Origin: Gentiana macrophylla
Lineage: Eukaryota; Streptophyta; Magnoliopsida; Gentianales; Gentianaceae
Reading direction: 5' to 3'
Length of the DNA stretch: 64,000 nt
Assembly: GCA_026214975.1 (NCBI GenBank)
Contig: CM047809.1
Span: 30,353,977 to 30,417,976, forward strand
Part shown: positions 32,084 to 41,655 of the stretch, piece by piece
How positions within the stretch are numbered: position 1 is the stretch's first letter
How the letters are laid out: every line of letters begins with the position of its first letter
Translations under genes and position numbers: made by a program
Notes under the pieces: generated by a model
The model's input: only the letters and a program-made list of their open reading frames with translations
Databases searched by the model: none
What the model was told of the DNA's origin: nothing

Positions 32084-33882
32084 CAAGCTTAGGTGTGTCT
32101 AAGAGGAATTCGCGATGAATTTAGCGAGGAGTATTTGATTGTGATACATGCTTTCACTACTCGACATGGATGTTTTAATGTGACCCTCTGTGGCCTTTAT
32201 AAGATATGTGAGATATTCTGTTCTTTTACCTTTATGGTTATTTTTCCATCTATTGCGGTCCATGTTGAGTGATTGTTTGTGTTTTGAGTCTATGTGGCAT
32301 GACTTCTTTATTTTATATCCCCAGTATATCTGTTGCATACGTTTGGCACGTGGACCACGTCCCGTGCATGTGTTTGCATTGTTTTCTGTCTATTTGGCTT
32401 TAGGTATACGGGATGCGCTTATAAGAAGATGTCACGAGATTTGTTCACGCCTTTCTACCGGGTCTAAAGCTATGTCTTCTTTCTCTTTCATACACATACT
32501 GAGGACAGTGTTTCATTCAAAGTGTGGGGTGGTAGACTTAGCTTGGTTTGAGTTTTATGTTTAAATGTGCCAGTTCAGTAATATACTTAGGCTGTGTCCG
32601 TTTTCGAGTCAGATTTTAAAATTTTCCAAGGTTTTAACGTCCGTTTGCATGTTTACACTTCACATTCTCTTGGTAAAAGACTTAGAGAAGTAGTCAATGC
32701 TTATAGCAAAACGCTAGGTTTATCTTATAAACGGAAGTTCTTTTACACGTTTAGCTTCAATTTCACATGCCTTAGGATCTAGTGAACGATTATGGTGGAA
32801 TTGAGCACAATTCGACTGCCTAGATCCCATATTGTAACTTCAAGGCGAAATAGAAGGATTGACCTTGGTGAGACACGGGATGACAGTCCTGGCATTTCTT
32901 TAACACAACCAGAGCCAAATAAGCCAAAATCCCAACATTTTACCCTCATACCCCCCTAAGCCTTGATAGGACGGTCGGACCACCGTCCGAAAATGATCCG
33001 TTTCGGTTACTAGCCTATTTTATCCTAACCCTGAGCTATATTATTGGTCACGTTTCCTTTTGATCACCCTCCGAGTGGACTTAGTTGTTACTATAGAAAT
33101 ACTCGCTGAAGCAAGTGTGGGGTGGGAGATGGTGTGTACTTCGAGGGGAGTTGGTTAGTACGAGCTAGTATTCTGAAGGGGAGGAGCTCGAGAAATCCAT
33201 TGATTAGGCTTTTGGTTCGGGAAAGAAATAAAGTTTGAGAAAAAAAAAAGAAAATGAAAAAACATTTGAAAGCATAGGGGAAAAAAAGCAAAAGAAGAAA
33301 AAGAAAATAATGAACGAAGTTGGAATAAGTGGTGAGCCAAAGAAAGCCGTAGTGGACTCGTTTTGCGTATGTATCTTTATGATGTGGAGTTCGGAGTTGT
33401 TATCATGAGTAAATGTTGATCAAATGAGTGTTGGTGTGGTATTCATGGTTTTGAGGAGGAGATACACATGATGATTAGGTTCACTCGTATTTTTCTTTTC
33501 TCTAGTTCCCAAAAATTCCTTTCGGTTAACCCTGTCCCGAGCTTAACGTTATAACCCTTCAAGTCCTACTGGACCGTGTTTAGTTTAGGTTGGCCCAGAT
33601 TAGGGGAGATGTTATTAAAATGAGCTTTAGTGTAGTCGCGATAGATAAGCATCTATAATCCGAACCGGTGATTTGGTCTATGACTTGGAAGCTAATTTTC
33701 ACACTTACACATTCCGTTTGTCTGATAACGATTGAGTCAAGATGTTTGAATTCACTGTTTTACTTATCTTTTACCTTGGCAATGTGAGTGTTTTTATACG
33801 CGTTTGTGAAGTTGATCCCTTGGTCTCTTTTAATACGTCTGTTTACTCGAGGACGAGCATAGGCTAAATGTGGGGTAGTAGA
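32084..33882 (+). repeat. Element D 3' non-coding region, upstream copy
   Basis: A diverged copy of the region at 35600-38163. Shared landmarks are 'ggaataaa' starts, 'cccgtgcatg' (32362 and 36101), 'gaggacagtgtttcattc' (32502 and 36236), 'gatcaccct' with 'gagtggacttag' (33062 and 37440), 'gaagcaagtgtggggtggga' (33109 and 37487) and 'ggttagtacgagctag'. It ends with a hairpin CTCG-AGGA-CGAG (33846-33857) and the purine tract 'aaatgtggggtagtag'. No gene is seen. This copy lies upstream of the gag-like frame, where a 3' region does not belong. Confidence 0.8.
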
Positions 33883-33886
33883 ATTT

Positions 33887-33904
33887 TGGTGCCGTTGCCG
33901 GGGA
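33887..33904 (+). other. Element D second primer-binding-like site
   Basis: TGGTGCCGTTGCCGGGGA differs from the tRNA-Asp site by a single C-to-T change. It starts only a few bases after the purine tract ending near 33882, with no LTR between. The downstream sequence again resembles the leader ('atatcttgtaagttg', 'cttgggcttaggt'). Confidence 0.8.
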
Positions 33905-34083
33905 GTAACGTCTAATATCTTGTAAGTTGACTGAAAGCTTGGGCTTAGGTCGTTTTTACTGCGTTTTCTTGTTGTTTCCTCTTTTACAGCTGAAGAGCCA
34001 CACGACCTATTGTTGTGGCGGTGGTGACGAGATACCCTGAGTGTGTTGTTGTTGTTTCCTAAGATCTTGCAGTTTGAGCCTAA

Positions 34084-35303
34084 ATGGATGGATTCTCCAA
34101 TCAATACTACTCACCTAAACAATAATTCCCCTACCAACCACAGGCAGCTAACAATATTATTAACAACAGTATGTGCCTCAGCCTCAGTATCAACAACAGA
34201 GTTACCAAGATTCTTGGGCCTATCAGTGCCCTAGTGCATACCGGGATCAGAATTATGGTTATTCGAGTAATGAGCCACAACAGTATGAGGGTTATCAGAA
34301 CCCCTGTGCTTATCATGATTTTGGTTCTCATGGTGGGCATGTTGACAACTTTGCACAGATTCAGCCGTTTGATCAGAATCCATCTTGGCAAGAAGCCTTC
34401 TACCCACCTCTGATGAATCAATGTCAGTATGATTAGTTTGCTCCCATGCCACAAGAGAGTCTCACCGACAGTCAAATGGAGCTACTAGAGCAACTGAACC
34501 AGAGCCTGCAGGAGCGACTGCAGGACATGCAAGAGTTCAAGATAAGTACCGACTCCGCCATCAGAAACCTTCAAGACCGGGAGGAGCAGTTGATTGAAAT
34601 GTTGGGGCTCGAGCAGAAAGAGCAGGCATGTGCAATAGAAGTGGTTATGGCTGATGAGGTTGGCACTAAAGAAGTTAAGGTAGGAAGTGAGGTTGAGGCT
34701 TTACTCTACTATGATGAGGTGTCAGAGCAAGGGATTGAGTTGGGATCGCCCATATTACCGCCTCCTCCTATTGTGAAATTTGATGATGGCATGTTTCATT
34801 TTCTACCTACTACACTTCCACCCCTTGAGATGAAAAATGACGATACGGTGGTGGAAAGTGCGGTGGTACCGACCATCGTTATGAGTGAGCAAGAATTCTT
34901 TGGTATTGAAACGCTTTGGGATGAAGAGGAACTACAAGATTTGGAGATGGAAGAGGTGCAACTTTTATCAAGTACACCGCCTTCCGAGGATATACAAAAT
35001 GATGACTTGAAAGAGTGTGTGGTGGATTCGATTGTGGTCATCGATCATATGGAGATCGAGGCTAAGGAGAAGTTGGGATCGCTCATTCTACCGTCAAGCT
35101 CACCTATGGACCAAGAGCAAGTTGATCAGCCACCTATATTTAAGCCACCGGATGGCCTAGTGATCCCTGATACGTCCGTCCCGGATTACTTCACTCATCC
35201 ACCTTGTGATGATGAGTTCTATGAAGTCGAGTTTTACCACCACGGTGCATATGGCTCAAAGAGGTGTGAGAAAGAGACTACATCCGCTTTGATCGGATTT
35301 TAA
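34084..35303 (+). CDS. Element D gag-tail-like frame
   Basis: An ATG at 34084 (MDGFSNQYYSP) begins a tyrosine- and glutamine-rich stretch broken by a stop and a shift before 34173. It continues to 34436 (PQYQQQSYQDSWAYQC, GYQNPCAYHDFGSHGG). The frame 34446-35303 is open for 285 codons. It starts with a coiled-coil-like part (QMELLEQLNQSLQERLQDMQ, AIRNLQDREEQLIEML) comparable to the gag tails of A and C, then a long acidic region with short proline-rich links and an ending FYEVEFYHHGAYG. There is no zinc knuckle, protease or polymerase motif. It probably descends from the gag C-terminal region of a helper-dependent family. Function is unknown. Confidence 0.65.
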
Positions 35304-38163
35304 AAGAAGATGGAGCGAAAGGCAAACAAAAAAAGATTCTCCGGTTGGGAGGAGGTATCATCGAGATCCAAGATATGTAAGTTTCTAGTAAATTCGAATT
35401 CTATGGTTTTCGCATTGTTCTCTTTCCGTAAGCTATTGGTCTTCTTGAGTTTGGATTTTGGTCGATGATTTTTGATACTCCTTATGCGAATTGGAATGCT
35501 TGAATTGTTGCTTTGAGTCATTTGTGGTTTGAGTCCGTTTAGAGTCATCCGGTCGAGCCAACGACGTAAAACAAAGCGCTTGGGGAGGCAACCCGACATA
35601 ATAAAACTATTTGGAATAAAAGGTGATCTAGGGGTTTTGAGTATGCACTACTTGTACTCGAATTTGATGATGATGCACCCGGACAGACATGATTTTATTT
35701 GTTATATATGCTATTCCTTTTGTAGTATGTGTCCGGTGTTAGGGTTGTTTAGGAGCTGTTTAGCCTGTGTGCTACATTTTTACTTCTTTTGATGATACTT
35801 TCAGTCTGTGGATACTACTATTTGATAATGATGTTTTGTAAGCCTTAAGGCCTGCTACTACTTCCATTCGTGTCTGGGCTTTTATTTGTACGCACTATGG
35901 ATGTTGTTTTTATATTATGTGCCTCTGCGGCCTTTCTAGCATGTTTAGATGTTATGTACTTTACCCGTAAGGGTTATTTTCCCATCTATAGCAATCCAGT
36001 TTGTGCGTTATACACTGCATATCGAGTTTTCTGACCTGACACGGCCGTATTATTGTTATACCCCTTATCCTTATTCGATATCTTGGCACGAGGACCATGT
36101 CCCGTGCATGTTTTGCAATGTTTCTGTCTTGATAGGGATTCGGGTCGTACTTACACGAGGCTATTACGGGATTCGATAGCGCCTTTCTGCCGGGTTTTCA
36201 ACCTAAGTCGTCTTTTCTATCTCATTCACACACTGAGGACAGTGTTTCATTCGAAGTGGGGGGTGGATACGACTTAGCTTTGTATTGTTTCGATTGATAA
36301 ATGTGCCGGTAATTGTGATATGCTTAGTTAATGTTCGGTTTCGAGTCAATTCGTGGCTTAAAATTTTAAAACTTTTCACGGTTTGACACCGCGTTAGATG
36401 CATGTTGCTCACGATGGAGTTGGTAAATGTCTTAGTGGTCGAGTAATGTGTGCAGGTCGATTTTATTTTATCACGATACGAACCCTTCTAGTGCACGTAG
36501 ACCTTGGTTATACTTAGTTTGGTTGCTATACACATTTATATCACTAGTTTCGAGGCGAAATAGAGAGGTTTACCTAGGCCGGATTAGACCTGTAAACGAG
36601 CCGAACCCTACCAAACCCTGTCATTATTTGATTCGGCTCGAAATTATTCGAATATAGGGTTCGGCTCGGCTCGAAATTTTCGAGCCTAAAATATTAGGGT
36701 TCGGCTCGGCTCGAAAATTTTTAATGGGGGAAATTATTCGGTCCGATTCGGCTCGAAATGTTCAAATAATTCGAACATGTTCGGCTCGTTCTGGACATGT
36801 TTATATATATGTAAATTTTTTTTGTGAAAGGAATAAATAAAAAAATTCTAGTTCAAAAATATTACATGCCCCAAAATATAACATGTTTACATGTCCAAAA
36901 TATTAGTCCAAAATATTACATTACATGTCTAAAACGTCAAAATGAATTCAAATTGGAACAACTTCATAAACCAAAAGTAGTAAAGTCACCAAAATCCAAA
37001 ATACACTTCCAAATCCCAATCCAAATTTATTTTTAGGGAATATTATTATATTATATTGAACCGAATATAATATAATATATTAGCGCTAATCGAGCGAATA
37101 TTATCGAACATGTTTGGTTTTCGAGCGAATACCTATTTTTAAAGCTTGATTTGACGTTTGATGATACGAATCAAGCCCGAATCGAACATTTTTTGAGCGA
37201 ATACACGAATCGAATCAAATATTAAGGTTCACTTACGATTACTAGGCCGGATATGGGATGAGAGTCATGGCACTTCTTTGACCCGCCAGAGATACATAAG
37301 CCAAAATCCCAAAATTTTACCCTCGTACCCCTTCTAAGCTTTGATAGGACGGTCTGACCACCGTCCGAAAATGAGCCGTTTTGGTTACTTAGCCTGTATT
37401 ACCCTAACCCTGAGCTTTATTACAGGTCACGTTTCCTTTGATCACCCTACGAGTGGACTTAGTCGTTACTTTAGACACACTTGCTGAAGCAAGTGTGGGG
37501 TGGGAGATGATGCGTGTTTCGAGAGGAGTTGGTTAGTACGAGCTAGAATAATGAAGGGAAGGAGCTCGAGATATCTATTGTGAGGCTTATTGGTTCGAGA
37601 AAATTCGAAAAAAAAATGAATGAAAAAAATGAAATATTGAAAGTTGAATAAAGTTCAAGAAAAATGAGTCAAAAAAGGATGTGTTTAAATGAATGAAAGT
37701 ATGATGTTAAGGTTGGAGTTGTTTGTTAATTCATATAGAAAAATTGAAGGAGTTTTGGTGTAGTTTGGTATGTTTTCGAAGAAAGAATACATGAAATGAT
37801 TAGGTTCACTCGTGTTTTTCTCTTTCTCCAGTCCCAAATTTTCATTTCGATTAACCCCGTCCTGAGCTTAACATTATAACCTTTCAAGTCCTACTTGACC
37901 GTATTTAGCCTCGGTTGCCTCGATTAGTGGAGATTCTAGCACGGTATGAGTTGTGTGTAGTCATTTGGCCGGTATTCAAAGCCGGTAATCATTTTGAGTG
38001 TAGCTTTCGGTTTTATCACACACACTTCGTTTTCGTGATAAGATAGAGTCAAGTTGTTTACATTCAGTGTCTGCTTTATGTTCACCTTGATGTCGTGAGT
38101 GCTATGTATGTTTCGTAAAGTTGATCCTGTGGTCTGTTTTAGAGCGCCTAAGTGTGGGGTGGT
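35304..38163 (+). other. Element D 3' non-coding region, downstream copy
   Basis: It starts after the gag-tail frame with 'aaagcgcttggggaggcaaccc' (35572), the phrase also found in A and C. It contains ACACTG and CAGTGT arms with an AGGA loop at 36230-36245, upstream of 'gaagtggggggtgg'. A second perfect 9-bp stem, CACACTTGC (37476-37484) with GCAAGTGTG (37489-37497), has a TGAA loop just before 'gggtggga'. A 657-bp inverted-repeat element sits at 36585-37241. The terminal tract 'aagtgtggggtggt' precedes the LTR, but the usual terminal hairpin is missing here ('ttttagagcgcctaag'). Confidence 0.7.
36585..37241. mobile_element. 657-bp inverted-repeat DNA element (hAT-like MITE)
   Basis: Flanked by direct copies of CTAGGCCGGAT (36574-36584 and 37242-37252). 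Its ends are loosely inverted: TAGACCTGTAAACGAGCC on the left, and the right end read backwards gives TAATCGTAAGTGAACC. The inside is rich in 'ggctcg', 'ttcgaa' and 'cgagcc' words that pair left against right. The upstream copy of this region in D (about 32850-32880) lacks the insert. It has no coding capacity, so it would be moved by a transposase encoded elsewhere. Confidence 0.75.
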
Positions 38164-39729
38164 TGATGGGAGTCAACTTTACTGTACTTTGGTGTGCAGT
38201 TTAACCCCCGTTTATCACTTTATTGGCATGTTTTGGGTAGATATAGACATGTTTGAGAGTAATATCGAGAGTTATGTGCACGGGGAGTTAAACTGTCATA
38301 TCGAAAGTAAACTCTGCCTTTTTAACGATATTTGACTCTTTTCCGAGCACTTTTGCCGTGCGGAATTACTCGTGGTGTTTGTTCGTATATGTTGTTGCAG
38401 GACTTAGGTGACTCGATAACCCGGAAGGCGATGTTTTGGGATGAGAAGCGTGGTCGTGGCTCGAAATTAGCATGAAAGTGAGGAAAAGTCAAGTTTGGAG
38501 TGAAATTAAGGCAAACTGGCGTTTGCCCTACCTCAAACTGGCGTTTGACTCAAGCCTACCTCAAACTAGCGTTTGGCCAGTCCAAACTTGCATTTCACAG
38601 AATTAGCATTGATGCTGAAAGTTGAGTTTTTAGCCAAACTAGCGTTCAAATTACCCCCAAACTGGCGTTTGGATGGGTTCAGCCCGAATCGAAAAGCTTT
38701 TTCAAGCCAAACTGGCGTTCAGATACTGCAAATGGGCATTTGCCCCTCAAGGCATGATCCATGAACTGGCATTCAAGTTAAGGCAAACGCTCGTCCATGG
38801 AAGACGAAACTCTAATATCATCTAGCTTTCCAGGCAAACTAGCGTTTGACAGGAGGCAAACTGGCGTTTGCGACCGACAGAAGCAGATTTTCGACCTACA
38901 TTATAAATATGCAACTCATTCAGCCCCTATACATCTTTTGGCCGTCTTTAGACTTTTCTAGGCGATTTAGGTGCGATTTTTGTGTAGTTTGATCACCTTT
39001 CAATCCTTTGATTCCATAGATTACTCCCTTTGATTCTACACACTTGTTATAGCTTAGATTTCCTTTTCAAGAACAAAAGATTCAACTTTTTGGGTGCAAT
39101 TATTTCTTCATACATTGTGGATCAGATTTTCTACTATTTTATGGTAATGAATTATTTCCCTTTTATTATTTCTATCACGTTTTCCTTCCTTATTTCGTTT
39201 AATAGAATAATCATGAGTAGCTAATCGCATGTGTAGTTGAATTATGTGAAAGCGAGCGAAAACCCTAAGGGGGATGAGCTTGGGATTTGTGTAGTGCGTA
39301 ATATTATGTTTAAACGATTAATCCACGTCCTAAAACTTATTTTAACATCTTTGAATTAGATTGATCACCTAGTTCACTGTCTCACACATAGAACTTATAG
39401 ATGCATTTTACGGTGAGATGTGTGATAAGGGGTTTTAGGATCGTTGCGTAGATTCGGCCTAGTTGTTAGGTCCGTGTCCAATATAGATGTTTGTCATCGT
39501 TGTTCGAGCGACTCTAGAGCGTAATCATGTTAGGGTAATCGGTTTTCTAAAGGGAGAGTCGGTTAGCTTCACATAGGGTGGTTAGATCGAGTTGTTCAGT
39601 CTAATCACTAGAATTAGGAGTTGGCACCCATGGATGTCGTTAAACTACATTGGATAGGTAGGTCGGTTAAGACACGCTCCCGGTCAAGTCTTTCCTTAGG
39701 GGTAAAAGTAGCTCGTGGGATCATAGTTC
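38164..39729 (+). repeat. Element D 3' LTR, first part
   Basis: Begins TGATGGGAGTC after the purine tract. It is interrupted by E at 39729 (AGTTC) and resumes at 57100. A TATA box, TATAAATA, is at 38902. The stretch 38512-38872 holds about eleven boxes related to CAAACTGGCGTTTG, five of them exact or one base off, spaced 20-50 bases apart. Confidence 0.8.
38512..38872 (+). repeat. Array of CAAACTGGCGTTTG palindromes upstream of TATA
   Basis: Each box has arms CAAAC and GTTTG around TGGC or TAGC. Clear boxes start at 38512, 38534, 38562, 38658, near 38835 and near 38858. Degraded boxes lie at 38583, 38635, 38708 and about 38729. The 5' LTR has a shorter version at 30525-30710, so copy number differs between the two LTRs. 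Confidence 0.8.
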
Positions 39730-41640
39730 TGTTGGAATTGTGTCCTAAACCTAATCGGGTTGGACCGGATCCGACCGGGTCCGATTATTTCTACTATTTC
39801 TCTATGTTTATACATATATTAAATGGCATTTCTGTTATCATATATTTGTTCGTTTAAAGAACCAATTATGAATTGTTATATGATAATGTCCTTAGTATTA
39901 AACTGTGATAGAGAAACCATGATAGGCGATCATAGTTGATGAGATCTCTAATCACTTTAATAAGTTTGATACTTAAATGTCTCTAGGCTGATGTACTATT
40001 AAACAGGGCATTGATAGTATGAACAGGCTAGCACGTATTAGATGTCTTCTATCTTTAGGGCAGGGATAGATCTCGTATATCGAAGTGCAGAGACACTTGG
40101 ACTGTACGTGGACGTGTATTAGAGAATGCGTACGTTAGACTGGCCCACTTACACCGTTAAGTGTCACACTATGTGGCAGTTGTGTAATTGACCGGAGTCT
40201 ACATGGCATCACGGTGAGGATTGTCATGCTTTGACACTATTAAGGTTTCCCCTAGCCACGGGGCGTTCATGCGGTAGTGATTGGGTATGATACTGAAGCA
40301 TGCGGAGTATACATGTATGGTCATTTGGGAATCGCGTACCCTATCAGTAGGGGTGAATATCCGAAAGGGCCTTCTTATAAGGAATGTCGTACTCTCGTGA
40401 ATCTTTGCAAAGTGGAAGTAAATGAGTTACTTCGAGAGAGCTTGATATCCAGATTATAAGATACGGTCGTTAATGTTTGAAACTCGACATACGACCGTAT
40501 GGATATTATTACAGCGATAGGATTGTAATTTACACGGCAACTATTTCACATGAAAGGTATTAGTCATTTCATTTGACTCTTCCGATGATTGGGGGTCACG
40601 GTGTGTTTCAAGACGCTATCCCGTGATCATTAGGTATGAAGGGCATTTTCCGTAATTTGCACTTTGTGTCTACGGCCAACATATTCGGAAGCCTATCGGG
40701 TCACACACATAAGAACATCTAGCGGATTAAAATGTGGTTATAGTTGATGACCAAATAAGGAAAGTTTATCTCATACTATAAAGGTTATAGTGGTAAATTA
40801 ATATGGTGGTATTTATTTATTATGAATAAATTAAATACAAGATATTAATTATGTTGTTTAATTAAATATGTATATTGATACATATAATTTTGAAATATAT
40901 ATATATATGATATACATGTATTTTTCAAATTAATTAATCATAGCATTATATTAATTAAAAAATATTCCGGAAGCCAATAATTGGCTATATGGGGCGCCAC
41001 ATTGAAGAATACAAGATACACTTGGATTGTGCAATTTAACTAATAAGATTACCATATATTAATATTAGATATTAATGACTATCGATTTGCACACATGTGT
41101 AAATTGATTTATGGTAATAAGATAAGTATAGTCAATATAAGATATTGACAATATATTGAAAATATTTAATATAAGATATTGAATATTAATGAGATAAATC
41201 AATCAATTATATTTTCCTTATTTTATTGGGAAAAGGATTTCTTCTCTTCCACTCTCTTCGGGCGCCATCTTCTACTATAAATAAGAGGTGGGTGTCAAAC
41301 TCTTTTGTACATCAGAATTCCAAGAGCTTGTGTAATATAGAGAGCATCCTATAGAGAGTTGGAGAGAGGGGAAAAATGCCGGTCTAGCAACCGGAGTTTT
41401 ATAATAGCAATCCATGATGGGATTCCGGCGGGCTGTTCGTGTGGACTAGCGGTAGAGGCCGAACACTTGGGCGGCTCTATGCAGAACTACTCTCCTTAGA
41501 CGGTCAAAACGTCGATCTTATAGATCAACCAAGGTAACCACCGTCTACTAGCTTATTTGTTTATTGCTTAAACGAAGTCGATCCTGGTTAAAGCAATAAA
41601 TTTTTGAATTCCGCTGCGTTCCCGCGTAAATTTCCTAACA
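39730..41640 (+). repeat. Element E 5' LTR
   Basis: 1911 bases. A frame of 60 codons at 40277-40459 (MIGYDTEACGVYMYGH) recurs at 48066-48254 in the other LTR but shows no known domain. A TATA-like 'tataaataagagg' lies near 41275, followed by CT-containing leader sequence. The left LTR lacks the eight bases 'tccttagg' present in the right one near 47978. Confidence 0.9.
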
Positions 41641-41641
41641 G

Positions 41642-41655
41642 TGGTATCAGAGAGA
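41642..41655 (+). other. Element E primer-binding site (tRNA-Met)
   Basis: TGGTATCAGAGAGAGC starts one base after the LTR. It matches initiator tRNA-Met over the first eleven bases, as in many plant copia elements. Confidence 0.88.

Noticed and set aside
33091..33340. Hydrophobic phenylalanine-rich reverse frames as membrane proteins
   Set aside because: They come from an A- and G-rich plus strand ('gaaaaaaaaaaagaaaatg'); composition artefact.
34131..34475. 114-codon reverse frame rich in isoleucine and leucine
   Set aside because: It is antisense to the tyrosine- and glutamine-rich gag-tail frame of D and mirrors its codons.
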